DNA of 64,000 nucleotides from Variovorax sp. PMC12 (GTDB lineage: Bacteria > Pseudomonadota > Gammaproteobacteria > Burkholderiales > Burkholderiaceae_C): NCBI RefSeq assembly GCF_003019815.1, contig NZ_CP027773.1, positions 2,863,001-2,927,000 of the forward strand, given 5' to 3'. This document shows positions 6,642 to 14,875 of this stretch, piece after piece; the stretch's first letter is position 1, and every line of letters starts with the position of its first letter. The notes beneath the pieces were generated by a model. That model was given only the letters and a program-made list of their open reading frames with translations, searched no databases and was not told where the DNA came from. A program made the translations under genes and the position numbers.

Positions 6642-8765
6642 TCAGAACCTGTAGGCGCCGCTCAACCCCACGGTCCAGTTCCGGCCCAGCGCCGGTTCGT
6701 AGAAACGCCCGTTGCCTTCATTGACGATCACCGAGCCTACGTAGCGGCGGTCGAACAGGTTGTCGACGCGCGCGAAGGCGTTGAGCTCCCAGCGCTCCCA
6801 CTTCTTCAGGTAGCCGGCATAGACCGCCGCCACCGCATAGCCCGACGCCACGGCCGTGTTGACGTCGTTGGCCAGGATGCGCCCGAGCGCTCGCACTTCC
6901 GCGCCGGCACGCCAGCCCTCGGGCGGCACCCAGCCCAGCGACGCGAAAAGCGATTGCCTCGCGATGCCGGGAATGCGGTTGCCCGACGCCACGGTGTTGG
7001 CCGTGACGCAAGGCGACGGCGAGCAGAAGGCATCGCGGTAAGTCGCGTCCAGCCACGTGTAGGCCAGCTGCGTGCGCCAATGGCTGGCGGTCTCGTGCTG
7101 CCAGCCCAGCTCGAAGCCGTTGCGCTTGGTGCGGCCCGCGTTCTGGAAGGTCGCGCGGCCGCCGACGTTGGTGTCGGTCACGATCTCGTCGCGCGTGCGG
7201 GTCTGGAACAGCGCCGCCGTCAGCAGGCCGCCCGCGAGCCGGGCCTTGGCGCCGACCTCCAGGCTGTCGTTCATCGAAGGCCGCAGCGCGAAGTTGAGGC
7301 CGCTGGCGCCGTTCGCGCGGTACGACAGCTCGTTGAGCGTCGGCGTCTCGAAGCCGCGGCCGGCGGAACCGTACAGCGCGAGGTCGGGCGTGGCCTGGTA
7401 GCGCAGCGACGCCACGGGCAGCGTCTTGCCGTAGCGCGCGCTGCCGCTGTCGTCGCGGTTGGCGCCGATGATGTAGCGGTCGTGCGAATCGAAGTGCACG
7501 CTGCTGCGGCGCACGCCGGCCTCCAGCGTCCAGCGCTCGGCAAGGCGCCATGTCGCCTGCGCGTAGGGGTCGAGGTTCCAGACGGTGTTGAGCTCGTTGC
7601 GGCGCAGGCGCCCCTGCACGCCCAGCACCGGGTTTGCGAGCGGGCCCAGGTAGTTCTCGTATCCGCGCCGCTTTTCGCGCAGGTTGTCGTAGCCCAGCCC
7701 GGCAACCACGTCGAGCGGCCGGTCGGCAAGCTGCAGCGCGGCGCTCCAGCGCAGGTCGATGCCGCCGTACTGCCGCGACAGGTCGATCACGCCGCCCGCA
7801 TGCAGCGGGTTCTGCTGCGCCGAAGGCGGAATCGACTGGTACTGCGTGGTCTCGCGCTGCCCGCCATAGACCATGAGGCGCAGCGCCTGGCCGGCGTCGA
7901 TGCGGCGCTCGTAGAGCAGCCCGGCCTGCGTCTGCTCGACCGTCTTGCGCGTGTCGTACTGGGTGGCGAGCGGCGCGTTGCGCGGCGCCAGCGCGTACTG
8001 GTCGGCCGTGAGGCCGAGCGGGTCTTGCGCGTCGATGCGCACGCTGTTCATGACCAGCGTGAGCTTGTCGCCGTTGTCCAGCGCGATGCCCAGCTTGCCG
8101 TTGGCGATGTCGCGCCGCGCGGCGCTGTGCTCGCGCCAGCCGTCGGTGCGGAAGCGGCTGGCGTCGAGCATGTAGTCGACCGCGCCCTGCGAGCCGCTGA
8201 GCTGCAGCGACTGCCGCCAGGTGCCGAAGCTGCCGCCCGCGAGCGAATACGCCAGCCGCGGCGCTCCCTCGCCCGATGCGGTGAAGGCCTGCACCACGCC
8301 GCCGGAAGAATTGCCGTAGAGCGCGGAGAACGGTCCGCGCAAGACCTCGACACGGTCCACCGAGCCGATGTCGATGTTCGAGGTCTGGCCCTGCCCGTCG
8401 GGCAAGGTGGCGGGAATGCCGTCGACGTACAGCCGCACGCCGCGCACGCCGAAGGTGGAGCGCGCGCCGAAGCCGCGAATGGAGAGTTGCAGGTCTTGTG
8501 CGTAGTTCTGCCGGTTCTGCACCTGCAGCCCGGGCACGGCGCCCAGGCTTTCGGAGAGATTGACCTGCAGGCGGCTGTCGCGCATTTCTGCGCCGTCGAC
8601 CCGGTCGACCGAGCCGGGCACGTTGAAAGGCGCGACCTCGCCGCGCGGCGTGGAAACCGTGATCTCTCGCAGTGCGGCCGGTGCCGCCTCCTGCGCATCG
8701 GCAGGCGACGGGACATGAAGCGACAGGCAGGCAACGGCGGCGGCGGCAACGGGCGAGAGTTTCAT
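6642..8765 (-). CDS. TonB-dependent outer-membrane receptor
   Basis: About 707 residues with a signal peptide ending near SPADA-QEAAPA. The plug domain runs from LREITVSTPRG through the conserved LQLSIRGFGARSTFGVRGVRLYVDGIP and VEVLRGPFSALYGNSSGG. A 22-strand barrel follows and ends GLSGAYRF with the C-terminal Phe needed for BAM insertion. It lacks an N-terminal signalling (STN) domain, so it is a simple transporter. The start is uncertain (ATG at 8774 or 8765); neither has a strong ribosome site. It lies 74 bases downstream of a siderophore-receptor/PepSY group on the same strand, which makes an iron or metal chelate the likely cargo, though this is context only. Confidence 0.88.
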   Translation of the reverse strand: MKLSPVAAAAVACLSLHVPSPADAQEAAPAALREITVSTPRGEVAPFNVPGSVDRVDGAEMRDSRLQVNLSESLGAVPGLQVQNRQNYAQDLQLSIRGFGARSTFGVRGVRLYVDGIPATLPDGQGQTSNIDIGSVDRVEVLRGPFSALYGNSSGGVVQAFTASGEGAPRLAYSLAGGSFGTWRQSLQLSGSQGAVDYMLDASRFRTDGWREHSAARRDIANGKLGIALDNGDKLTLVMNSVRIDAQDPLGLTADQYALAPRNAPLATQYDTRKTVEQTQAGLLYERRIDAGQALRLMVYGGQRETTQYQSIPPSAQQNPLHAGGVIDLSRQYGGIDLRWSAALQLADRPLDVVAGLGYDNLREKRRGYENYLGPLANPVLGVQGRLRRNELNTVWNLDPYAQATWRLAERWTLEAGVRRSSVHFDSHDRYIIGANRDDSGSARYGKTLPVASLRYQATPDLALYGSAGRGFETPTLNELSYRANGASGLNFALRPSMNDSLEVGAKARLAGGLLTAALFQTRTRDEIVTDTNVGGRATFQNAGRTKRNGFELGWQHETASHWRTQLAYTWLDATYRDAFCSPSPCVTANTVASGNRIPGIARQSLFASLGWVPPEGWRAGAEVRALGRILANDVNTAVASGYAVAAVYAGYLKKWERWELNAFARVDNLFDRRYVGSVIVNEGNGRFYEPALGRNWTVGLSGAYRF

Positions 8766-8839
8766 CGCGCCCATTCTGGGGCCATGCCGCCCGCCCGGGA
8801 CCTCAGGCTTTCACCGGGTGCCGGCGAGAGCCGGGCGTC

Positions 8840-9028
8840 CTAGCGGGCGGAAGACCGCAGCCAGCCGAACCAGACGCACACGACAACCGGAACGCCCAGC
8901 GCGATCCAGGCAAGGATGTCGCCGAAGCCGCCGTCGCTGAAGAGCGCGGAGACCAGGCCCAGTGTCGTGAGCAGGCCGAGCACGATCGGCCAGCCCCACA
9001 TGCGCCAGAAGCCGTGACGATGCTTCAT
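8840..9028 (-). CDS. Small membrane protein downstream of PepSY gene
   Basis: 62 residues with two predicted membrane helices (WPIVLGLLTTLGLVSALFS and ILAWIALGVPVVVCVWFGW) separated by a short SDGGFGD turn, and a basic N terminus MKHRHGFWRM. Its ATG overlaps the TGA of the PepSY gene by four bases (ATGA), strong evidence of coupled translation and a real gene. I do not recognise a family. A small helper subunit of the PepSY membrane protein is a reasonable guess. Confidence 0.7.
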   Translation of the reverse strand: MKHRHGFWRMWGWPIVLGLLTTLGLVSALFSDGGFGDILAWIALGVPVVVCVWFGWLRSSAR

Positions 9029-10173
9029 GCCCGGGCCTTCATTGCCGCGGCCGGCTCGGGTGGCTGCGCGGCGGGTGCGGCGCTGCCGCGCTTGAGCCAC
9101 AGGTACAGGCCGCTGCCCAGCACGATGATGGTCGCGATGTCGAGCAGCGCCCACAGAATCTGCATCGGCATGCCGCCGTAGTCGCCGAAGTGCAGCGGCT
9201 GCGACACCAGCAGCGCCGTGAGGTACCAGGGCAGCTTGGGCGCCGCCGTGACCTCCGCGGTCTTGGCGTCGACCAGCACCGGCTGGAACAGCTTGGAGCT
9301 GAAAGGCTCGTTGCCGCGCAGGAAGAAGGTGTTGTGGTGCGGGCTCGAGAACGAGGTGCCCGGGAACGCGATGAACGACAGCTTCATGCCGGGCGCGCGC
9401 TGCAGCGCGGCTTCCATCGAGCTTTGCACCGAGCCGCGCTGAGACACCGCCACCACCGGCTCGTTCTTGTAGGGCGCCAGCAGCGCGCTGAGCTGGTCGT
9501 ACTGCCAGTACTTGATGAGCAGGTCGGCCCAGGTGTTGATCATGCCGGTGGAGCCCACCACGAACAGCCACACCAGCGTGACCACGCCCAGCAGGTTGTG
9601 CAGGTCGAGCCACTTCAGGCGCGGGCGCTTGTCGCGCCGCACCGTGCCGAAGTCGAGCTTGCGCATGAACGGCGAATAGAGCACCACGCCCGAGACGATG
9701 GCCACCAGCAGCAGCAGGCCCATGAAACCGAGGAACAGCTTGCCCGGCAACCCGGCGAACAGGTCGACGTGCAGCTTGAACATCACGTACATGAAGCCCT
9801 CGTCGAACTTGGGCTGGGCGAGCACGTCGCCCGTGCGCGCGTCGACCGCGACCGACTTGAAGTCGTCGGTGGGCGCCGGCGTGGGCGTGAGCGTGACGAA
9901 CCACAGGCCGTCGTCGTCCTCGGGCTGCGAGGCGAACTGCACCACGCGGTCGGGGTGCTTGGCCTTGGCGATCTCCAGCACGCGGTCGAGGCTGATGCGC
10001 GGCGTGTCCGCCGGCATCTTCGGCGCCTCGACCTCGGTGCCGAGCAGGTGGCCGATCTCGTGGTGGAAGATCAGCGGCAGGCCCGTGATGCACAGCAGCA
10101 GCATGAACACGGTGCACACGAGGCTGCTCCACTTGTGCACCCAGGCCCAGGTCTTGATTGTTCGGCTGTTCAT
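9025..10173 (-). CDS. PepSY-associated membrane protein (iron-regulated membrane protein)
   Basis: 382 residues, PepSY_TM family. First helix WSSLVCTVFMLLLCITGLPLIFHHEIGHLLG, then a periplasmic PepSY-like region (SLDRVLEIAKAKHPDRVVQF), a helix near LFLGFMGLLLLVAIVSGVVLY, a helix at HNLLGVVTLVWLFVVGSTGMINTW, and a final helix at LLDIATIIVLGSGLYLWLKR. Such proteins accompany siderophore receptors and are proposed to help ferric-siderophore reduction or export. It begins 30 bases after the siderophore-receptor stop, in the same operon behind the Fur box. Confidence 0.88.
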   Translation of the reverse strand: MNSRTIKTWAWVHKWSSLVCTVFMLLLCITGLPLIFHHEIGHLLGTEVEAPKMPADTPRISLDRVLEIAKAKHPDRVVQFASQPEDDDGLWFVTLTPTPAPTDDFKSVAVDARTGDVLAQPKFDEGFMYVMFKLHVDLFAGLPGKLFLGFMGLLLLVAIVSGVVLYSPFMRKLDFGTVRRDKRPRLKWLDLHNLLGVVTLVWLFVVGSTGMINTWADLLIKYWQYDQLSALLAPYKNEPVVAVSQRGSVQSSMEAALQRAPGMKLSFIAFPGTSFSSPHHNTFFLRGNEPFSSKLFQPVLVDAKTAEVTAAPKLPWYLTALLVSQPLHFGDYGGMPMQILWALLDIATIIVLGSGLYLWLKRGSAAPAAQPPEPAAAMKARA

Positions 10174-10203
10174 GTCGTGGCGGCTCCGCTCGAAGGGCGG
10201 CGA

Positions 10204-12324
10204 TCAGAAGCGATAGGTGGCGCTGGCCACAACGCTGCGGCGCGCACCGAACCAGCAATCGCCGCGCGACAGGCAAGTGCTGAAGTAGGTCTTGTCGGTC
10301 GCGTTGTTGATGTTCAGCGCGTAGCGCCACCTGTCCGACTCGTAGGCCAGCATCAGGTCGAGCAGGGTCACCGAGGGCACGCGAGGCCCGGCGCTGGAGC
10401 CGTCCACGTCGGTGAAGCCGCTCATGTAGCGCACGCCCGCACCGGCGGAGAAGCCCGGCACCCCCGCGATGGAGAAACGGTACTTGCCCCACACCGAGGC
10501 CTGGTTGCGCGGCTGCTCGGTGAGCTTGGCGTCGACATCGATGTTGGTGTAGTTGGCGATCAGGTCGAAGTTGCGGCCCAGCGTCGTCTTGAGTTCTAGC
10601 TCCACGCCCTTGTTCTTCGTCGCATCGACCTGCCGGCCGTAGTCCGGGTTGGTGCTGTCGGAGACGAGGCGGTTCTTTTCCTTCAGCGAGAAGACCGACG
10701 CGGTGAAGCTCGTCGGCGAGCCGGCGGGCTGGTACTTGACGCCGGCCTCCACCTGCTCGCCGCGCAGCGGCTTGAACAGGTTGCCCTCGGCGTTGGTGCC
10801 GGCCTGGGGCGTGAAGGATTCGGTGTAGCTCAGGTACGGCGACCAGCCCGAAGGCAGCGTGTACATCACGCCCAGCCGGCGCGAGGTGGCGCTGGTCGTC
10901 TCCGAGGCGCTGCCCGCGGTGCCGGCGGTGCTGCGGTCGTAGCGCAGGCCGGCCACGAAGATCCAGTTGTCCAGCTTCATCTGGTCCTGCACGTAGATGC
11001 CGGCGTTGCGCTGGGTGGTGCGCGGCCTGCGCGTCAGCTCGGTGACCGGCACGTAGCCGACGCCATAGACCGGCGCGTAGGCGTCGATGGTGCTGTAGAC
11101 GGAGCCTTCGGTCTTGTCCTGGCGCTGGCGCGAATACTCCGCGCCCACCAGCAGCGTGTGGCGCAGCGCGCCGGTGTCGAAATGGCCTTCGACGTGGTTG
11201 TCGATGCCGGTCATGCTGGTCCATGCCAGCGACTTGTCGTTGTAGCGGCCGAGCAGGCGCTGGCCGGCGGGGTCGAGCGACCAGCCGCCGGGCACGGAGA
11301 ACGAATCCGCGTAGTGGTAGTGCGAGTCGTTGAAGGTGCGCGATGCGCGGAAGTTCTGCCTGAAGGTCCAGCGCTCGTTGAACTTGTGTTCGAACTGCCA
11401 GCCGAAGGTCTTGCGCTCGGTGTCGTAGCCGTCGCCCGGCTCGCCGATGAAACGGCTGGACGGCAGCGGGCCGTTGACGTTCGGCAGGATGGTGCCCTGC
11501 CAGGGGAAGAACTGCGAGGTGCTGCCGGTCTTGTCCTTCTGCCACAGGGCCTGCAGCGTCAGCGAGGTCGCGGCGCTGGGGCGCCAGGTGAGCGACGGCA
11601 TGATGAGCGAGCGGTCGTCCGGCACGTAGTCGACCTGCGTGTCGGACTTGCGCTGCAATGCCACAAGGCGGTACGACCACTCGCCGTCGGCGGTCAGCGG
11701 GCCGGTCAGATCGGCCTGGAGCTGCTTGCGTCCGAAGGAGCCGAGCTGCACGCCCACCTCGCGGTAGGCCTGCTGCTGCGGCAGCTTGCTGACCATGTTG
11801 ATCACACCGCCCGCGGTGCCTGCGCCGAACAGCATGCCGGCCGGCCCGCGCAGCACTTCGAGGCGCTCCAGCGTGTACGGGTCGGGCCGCGCCGTGGCGG
11901 TGTACCAGCCGGAGGAATAGGTCTGCAGCCCGTCGAGGTAGACGGACGGGTCGCTGCCGCGCACCGAGAAGCTGTCGGAGCGCGAATCGATGCCGTAGGC
12001 GTCGGAGCGCACGCCGGCGGCGTAGGTGAGCGCGTCCTGCAGGTTGGTGGCGCCCTGGTCGACCATCTGGTCGCGCGTGACGACAGTCACCGACTGCGGC
12101 GTCTCGGCCAGCGGCGTGTCGGTCTTGGTGGCCGTGACCGCATTCTTTGCGCGGTAGCCGATCACCGACGTCTTCGCGGTCTCGGCTTCGGCATTCGCGT
12201 CCACCCTCACTTCCGGCAGGGAAGCTGCGTTCGCCGTCTGGGCCAGCACCTGGTGCTGCGTGTAAATAGCCAGGCACCCCACCAGCACCGATGCGGCCTT
12301 GCGCCGCGCCACCAATCTAGACAT
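10204..12324 (-). CDS. TonB-dependent siderophore receptor, FhuA/FhuE-like
   Basis: About 706 residues. The ATG at 12324 is preferred over 12345 because AGAAGGA sits just before it. A signal peptide ends near the VLAQ-TANAASLPEV junction. The plug has SVTVVTRDQMVDQGATNLQDALTYAAGV, a hallmark of the siderophore receptor subfamily, then DSFSVRGSDPSVYLDGLQ and LERLEVLRGPAGMLFGAGTAGGVINMVSK. The barrel ends VVASATYRF. Its promoter region carries a good Fur box at 12349-12363. It probably imports a hydroxamate or related ferric siderophore with the downstream PepSY protein; the exact ligand is not readable. Confidence 0.92.
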   Translation of the reverse strand: MSRLVARRKAASVLVGCLAIYTQHQVLAQTANAASLPEVRVDANAEAETAKTSVIGYRAKNAVTATKTDTPLAETPQSVTVVTRDQMVDQGATNLQDALTYAAGVRSDAYGIDSRSDSFSVRGSDPSVYLDGLQTYSSGWYTATARPDPYTLERLEVLRGPAGMLFGAGTAGGVINMVSKLPQQQAYREVGVQLGSFGRKQLQADLTGPLTADGEWSYRLVALQRKSDTQVDYVPDDRSLIMPSLTWRPSAATSLTLQALWQKDKTGSTSQFFPWQGTILPNVNGPLPSSRFIGEPGDGYDTERKTFGWQFEHKFNERWTFRQNFRASRTFNDSHYHYADSFSVPGGWSLDPAGQRLLGRYNDKSLAWTSMTGIDNHVEGHFDTGALRHTLLVGAEYSRQRQDKTEGSVYSTIDAYAPVYGVGYVPVTELTRRPRTTQRNAGIYVQDQMKLDNWIFVAGLRYDRSTAGTAGSASETTSATSRRLGVMYTLPSGWSPYLSYTESFTPQAGTNAEGNLFKPLRGEQVEAGVKYQPAGSPTSFTASVFSLKEKNRLVSDSTNPDYGRQVDATKNKGVELELKTTLGRNFDLIANYTNIDVDAKLTEQPRNQASVWGKYRFSIAGVPGFSAGAGVRYMSGFTDVDGSSAGPRVPSVTLLDLMLAYESDRWRYALNINNATDKTYFSTCLSRGDCWFGARRSVVASATYRF

Positions 12325-12348
12325 TCCTTCTCCACTCCAAGACACAAT

Positions 12349-12363
12349 TAAGAAGCATTCTCA
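12349..12363 (-). promoter_or_regulatory. Fur box upstream of siderophore receptor operon
   Basis: Read on the minus strand, TGAGAATGCTTCTTA matches the 7-1-7 Fur pattern TGAGAATnATTCTCA at 12 of 14 defined positions, inside an AT-rich island (12346-12372) about 25 bases upstream of the ATG. Iron repression by Fur is expected. Confidence 0.75.
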
Positions 12364-12502
12364 TTCTAATTGTCAAAAAGTCTCGGCCGGCCGATTTCCA
12401 GCAGGATCGCAAGGGCGTTGCGTTGCGAAATTGCGTCTTCAAAAAAGGGCCGAAAGGCTACGATCCCGCCCGCACGCTTCCTCTCATGCGTCGGCAGGCC
12501 CC

Positions 12503-14095
12503 ATGTTCATCAAGCTCATTGCCTTTCTGTTTCCCGCGCTGCGCGGTCCGGCTCTGTGGCTGATTGCCCTTGCACTGACCGGCTGCGCCGGCCTGCCGCC
12601 GCGCGCGCCCGAGCCGCCGGTGAAATCCATCGCCGCCTCGCCGGCCACGGAGCTCGGCCGCGCGGCCATCGCCCTGAACACGCCGCCGGACGGGCTGACG
12701 AGCATGCGCCCGCTGATCGAGGCCTCGTTCGCGCTCGATGCGCGGCTCGAGCTGATGCGGCGGGCCCAGTCCTCCCTCGACGTGCAGACCTACCAGCTCG
12801 GCAACGACAAGACCGGCCGGCTGCTTCTGCGCGAACTGCGCAATGCCGCGCGGCGCGGCGTGCGCGTACGGCTGCTGCTCGACGACTTCTACACCGCCGG
12901 CATGGACCGCCTGCTGCTCGGACTGGCCGCCGAACCCAATGCCGAAGTGCGGCTGTTCAACCCCTTCGTGAATGCGCGCGACCATTCGTCGGGCCGCTGG
13001 CTGGAGTTCTTCTCCGACTTCCGCCGGCTCAACCACCGCATGCACAACAAGCTGTTCCTGGCGGACGGCGCGATGGCCATCGCGGGCGGACGCAACCTCG
13101 CCGACGAATATTTCCTGCGCAGCGAGAGCGCCAACTTCATCGACTTCGAACTGCTGCTGGCCGGCCCGGTCGTGCCCGAGGCCGCGGCCATCTTCGACAC
13201 CTACTGGAACAGCGACGTGGTCTACCCGCTGCAGCGGGTCGCCAGCACCAGCCGCTCGACCGAGACGCTGAAAGCCGACTTCGAGGCCGCCACCTCCCCC
13301 GCCAACGCCCCGCCGCCCGGCCCCCTGCCCCTCACCGACCTGCTCGGCGACCCGCCCCTGGGCGCCCAGCTCGCCAACATCGACGAAGCGAAATGGATGC
13401 GCGCCGAGGCCAACGCCTCCGCCGACAGCCCGAACAAGGCGCTGGGCGTCATGGCGCATCCCACCGAATCGCTGGCGCAGCGCTTCCATGAGATGCTGGC
13501 CACGGCGCAGTCGAACGTGGTGGTGATCTCGCCCTACTTCATTCCGGGCGACGAGGGCATGGAGCGCATCCGCATGGGCCGCGAGCACGGCGTGAACATC
13601 ACCGTCATCACCAACTCGCTGGCCGACAGCGACGAGCCGCTGGTCAACATCAACTACAACCGCTACCGCGTCGACATGCTCAAGCTGGGCGTGAACCTGT
13701 ACGAGGTCAGCACCCAGCAGCTGCGGCGCAGCGGCCAGTTCCGCGACCTGCTGAAGAAGGCCCGCGGCCGCCTGCACGCCAAGCTGGCGCTGGTGGACCG
13801 CCAGTGGGTGCTGCTCGGCTCGATGAACCTCGACCCGCGCTCTGCCCGGCTGAACACCGAGTTCGGCGTGCGCGTGCGCAGCTTCGACCTGACGCAGGCG
13901 CTGCTTTTCGCCTACCAGCTCGACGACATCGAAGGCGTCTACCGCGTCACGCTCAAGCCCGACGGCCAGAACGTGCAATGGGTCGGCACCGGTGACGTCG
14001 ACAACGAAGTGCTCGACAGCGAACCCGACTCCAGCATGCTGACGCGGCTGCAGCTGCTGCTGTTCTCCTGGTTCGTGCCGACCGACCAGCTGTAG
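12503..14095 (+). CDS. Phospholipase D family lipoprotein, cardiolipin synthase C-like
   Basis: 530 residues. The ATG at 12503 gives a lipoprotein signal with lipobox LTGC at Cys28, so it is membrane anchored facing the periplasm. Two HKD motifs define the phospholipase D superfamily: His181-Lys183-Asp188 in HNKLFLAD and His425-Lys427-Asp432 in HAKLALVD. Each is followed by a GG/GS...N stretch (GGRNLADE, GSMNLDPRS). Size and layout match ClsC (YmdC) cardiolipin synthases, which join phosphatidylglycerol with phosphatidylethanolamine. No ymdB-like partner is next to it. It reads away from the divergent iron operon and toward the two-component genes. Confidence 0.85.
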   Translation: MFIKLIAFLFPALRGPALWLIALALTGCAGLPPRAPEPPVKSIAASPATELGRAAIALNTPPDGLTSMRPLIEASFALDARLELMRRAQSSLDVQTYQLGNDKTGRLLLRELRNAARRGVRVRLLLDDFYTAGMDRLLLGLAAEPNAEVRLFNPFVNARDHSSGRWLEFFSDFRRLNHRMHNKLFLADGAMAIAGGRNLADEYFLRSESANFIDFELLLAGPVVPEAAAIFDTYWNSDVVYPLQRVASTSRSTETLKADFEAATSPANAPPPGPLPLTDLLGDPPLGAQLANIDEAKWMRAEANASADSPNKALGVMAHPTESLAQRFHEMLATAQSNVVVISPYFIPGDEGMERIRMGREHGVNITVITNSLADSDEPLVNINYNRYRVDMLKLGVNLYEVSTQQLRRSGQFRDLLKKARGRLHAKLALVDRQWVLLGSMNLDPRSARLNTEFGVRVRSFDLTQALLFAYQLDDIEGVYRVTLKPDGQNVQWVGTGDVDNEVLDSEPDSSMLTRLQLLLFSWFVPTDQL

Positions 14096-14131
14096 CAGCC
14101 GTGACGCGGCGACGCCGTGCCGCGCATCGAA

Positions 14132-14150
14132 TCTTAAAAAGCGACTAACA
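14132..14150 (+). promoter_or_regulatory. Candidate response-regulator box upstream of the QseB-like gene
   Basis: TCTTAAAA at 14132-14139 and GACTAACA at 14143-14150 form a degenerate direct repeat with an 11-base period, 57 bases before the regulator's ATG. The motif resembles the clearer repeat in the mipA control region, suggesting autoregulation. Confidence 0.35.
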
Positions 14151-14206
14151 ATCCCCGGGCATCATTCGGGCAGCCGCACCTGGTCACAAGAAATCCTGTC
14201 CCTTCG

Positions 14207-14875
14207 ATGCACCTGCTTCTCGTGGAAGACGACGACATGCTGGGCGAAGCCGTGTGCGACGGCGCCCGGCAAGGCGGCTGGTCGATCGACCGCGTCGACT
14301 GCGCCTCCGCCGCCCGCGTCGCCCTGATCGATCATGCCTATGCCGCTGTGCTGCTGGACCTGGGACTGCCCGGCGGCGATTCGGGGCTGACGGTGCTGCG
14401 GTCGATGAGAACCCGCTACGACCCGACCCCGGTGCTGATCCTTACGGCGCGCGACCAGCTCAGCGAGCGCATCCATGGCCTCGATGCAGGCGCCGACGAC
14501 TACCTGGTCAAGCCGTTCCAGTTCGACGAGCTGTGGGCTCGCTTGCGTTCGGTCATCCGCCGCAGCCGAGGGCGTGTGATACCGGTCTTCACGCGGGGCG
14601 ACGTCGAGGTCGACCGCAGCCGGCGCATGGTCACCAGGGCCGGAGTCGAGGTGCCGCTGAGCGCGCACGAGTACCGCACGCTGCTCGCCCTGCTCGAGCG
14701 CCCCGGCCACGTCGTCACCCGCGACCAGCTGCAGGACGCGGTCTACGGAAACGCCAGCGTGGTCGAGAGCAACACCATCGCCGTCTTCATCCACCAGCTG
14801 CGTCGCAAGCTCGGCGACGACCTGATCCGGACCGTCCATGGCCACGGCTACGTCGTCGGCCAACGTTCGCCGTGA
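14207..14875 (+). CDS. OmpR-family response regulator, QseB/PmrA-like
   Basis: 222 residues. Receiver with acidic pair Glu7-Asp8, phospho-acceptor Asp51 in AVLLDLGLPGG, Thr in LILTARD and Lys in DDYLVKPFQ, then a winged-helix DNA-binding domain ending RTVHGHGYVVGQRSP. The stop overlaps the GTG start of the kinase gene (GTGA), so the two are translationally coupled. A T/A-rich direct repeat upstream resembles one before the convergent mipA gene, a likely target. Confidence 0.92.
   Translation: MHLLLVEDDDMLGEAVCDGARQGGWSIDRVDCASAARVALIDHAYAAVLLDLGLPGGDSGLTVLRSMRTRYDPTPVLILTARDQLSERIHGLDAGADDYLVKPFQFDELWARLRSVIRRSRGRVIPVFTRGDVEVDRSRRMVTRAGVEVPLSAHEYRTLLALLERPGHVVTRDQLQDAVYGNASVVESNTIAVFIHQLRRKLGDDLIRTVHGHGYVVGQRSP

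Noticed and set aside
6497..6724. A 75-codon plus-strand frame in the repeat island
   Set aside because: Consists of the inverted-repeat element and the 3' end of the receptor gene read backwards. The same peptide-like fragments recur wherever the repeat occurs.
8840..12277. A minus-strand frame open for 1145 codons across the PepSY and siderophore-receptor genes
   Set aside because: Arg/Ala/His-rich low-complexity translation typical of a GC-rich shadow frame. The real genes in the other frame have clear domains. Only its final 62 codons (8840-9028) are accepted as a gene.
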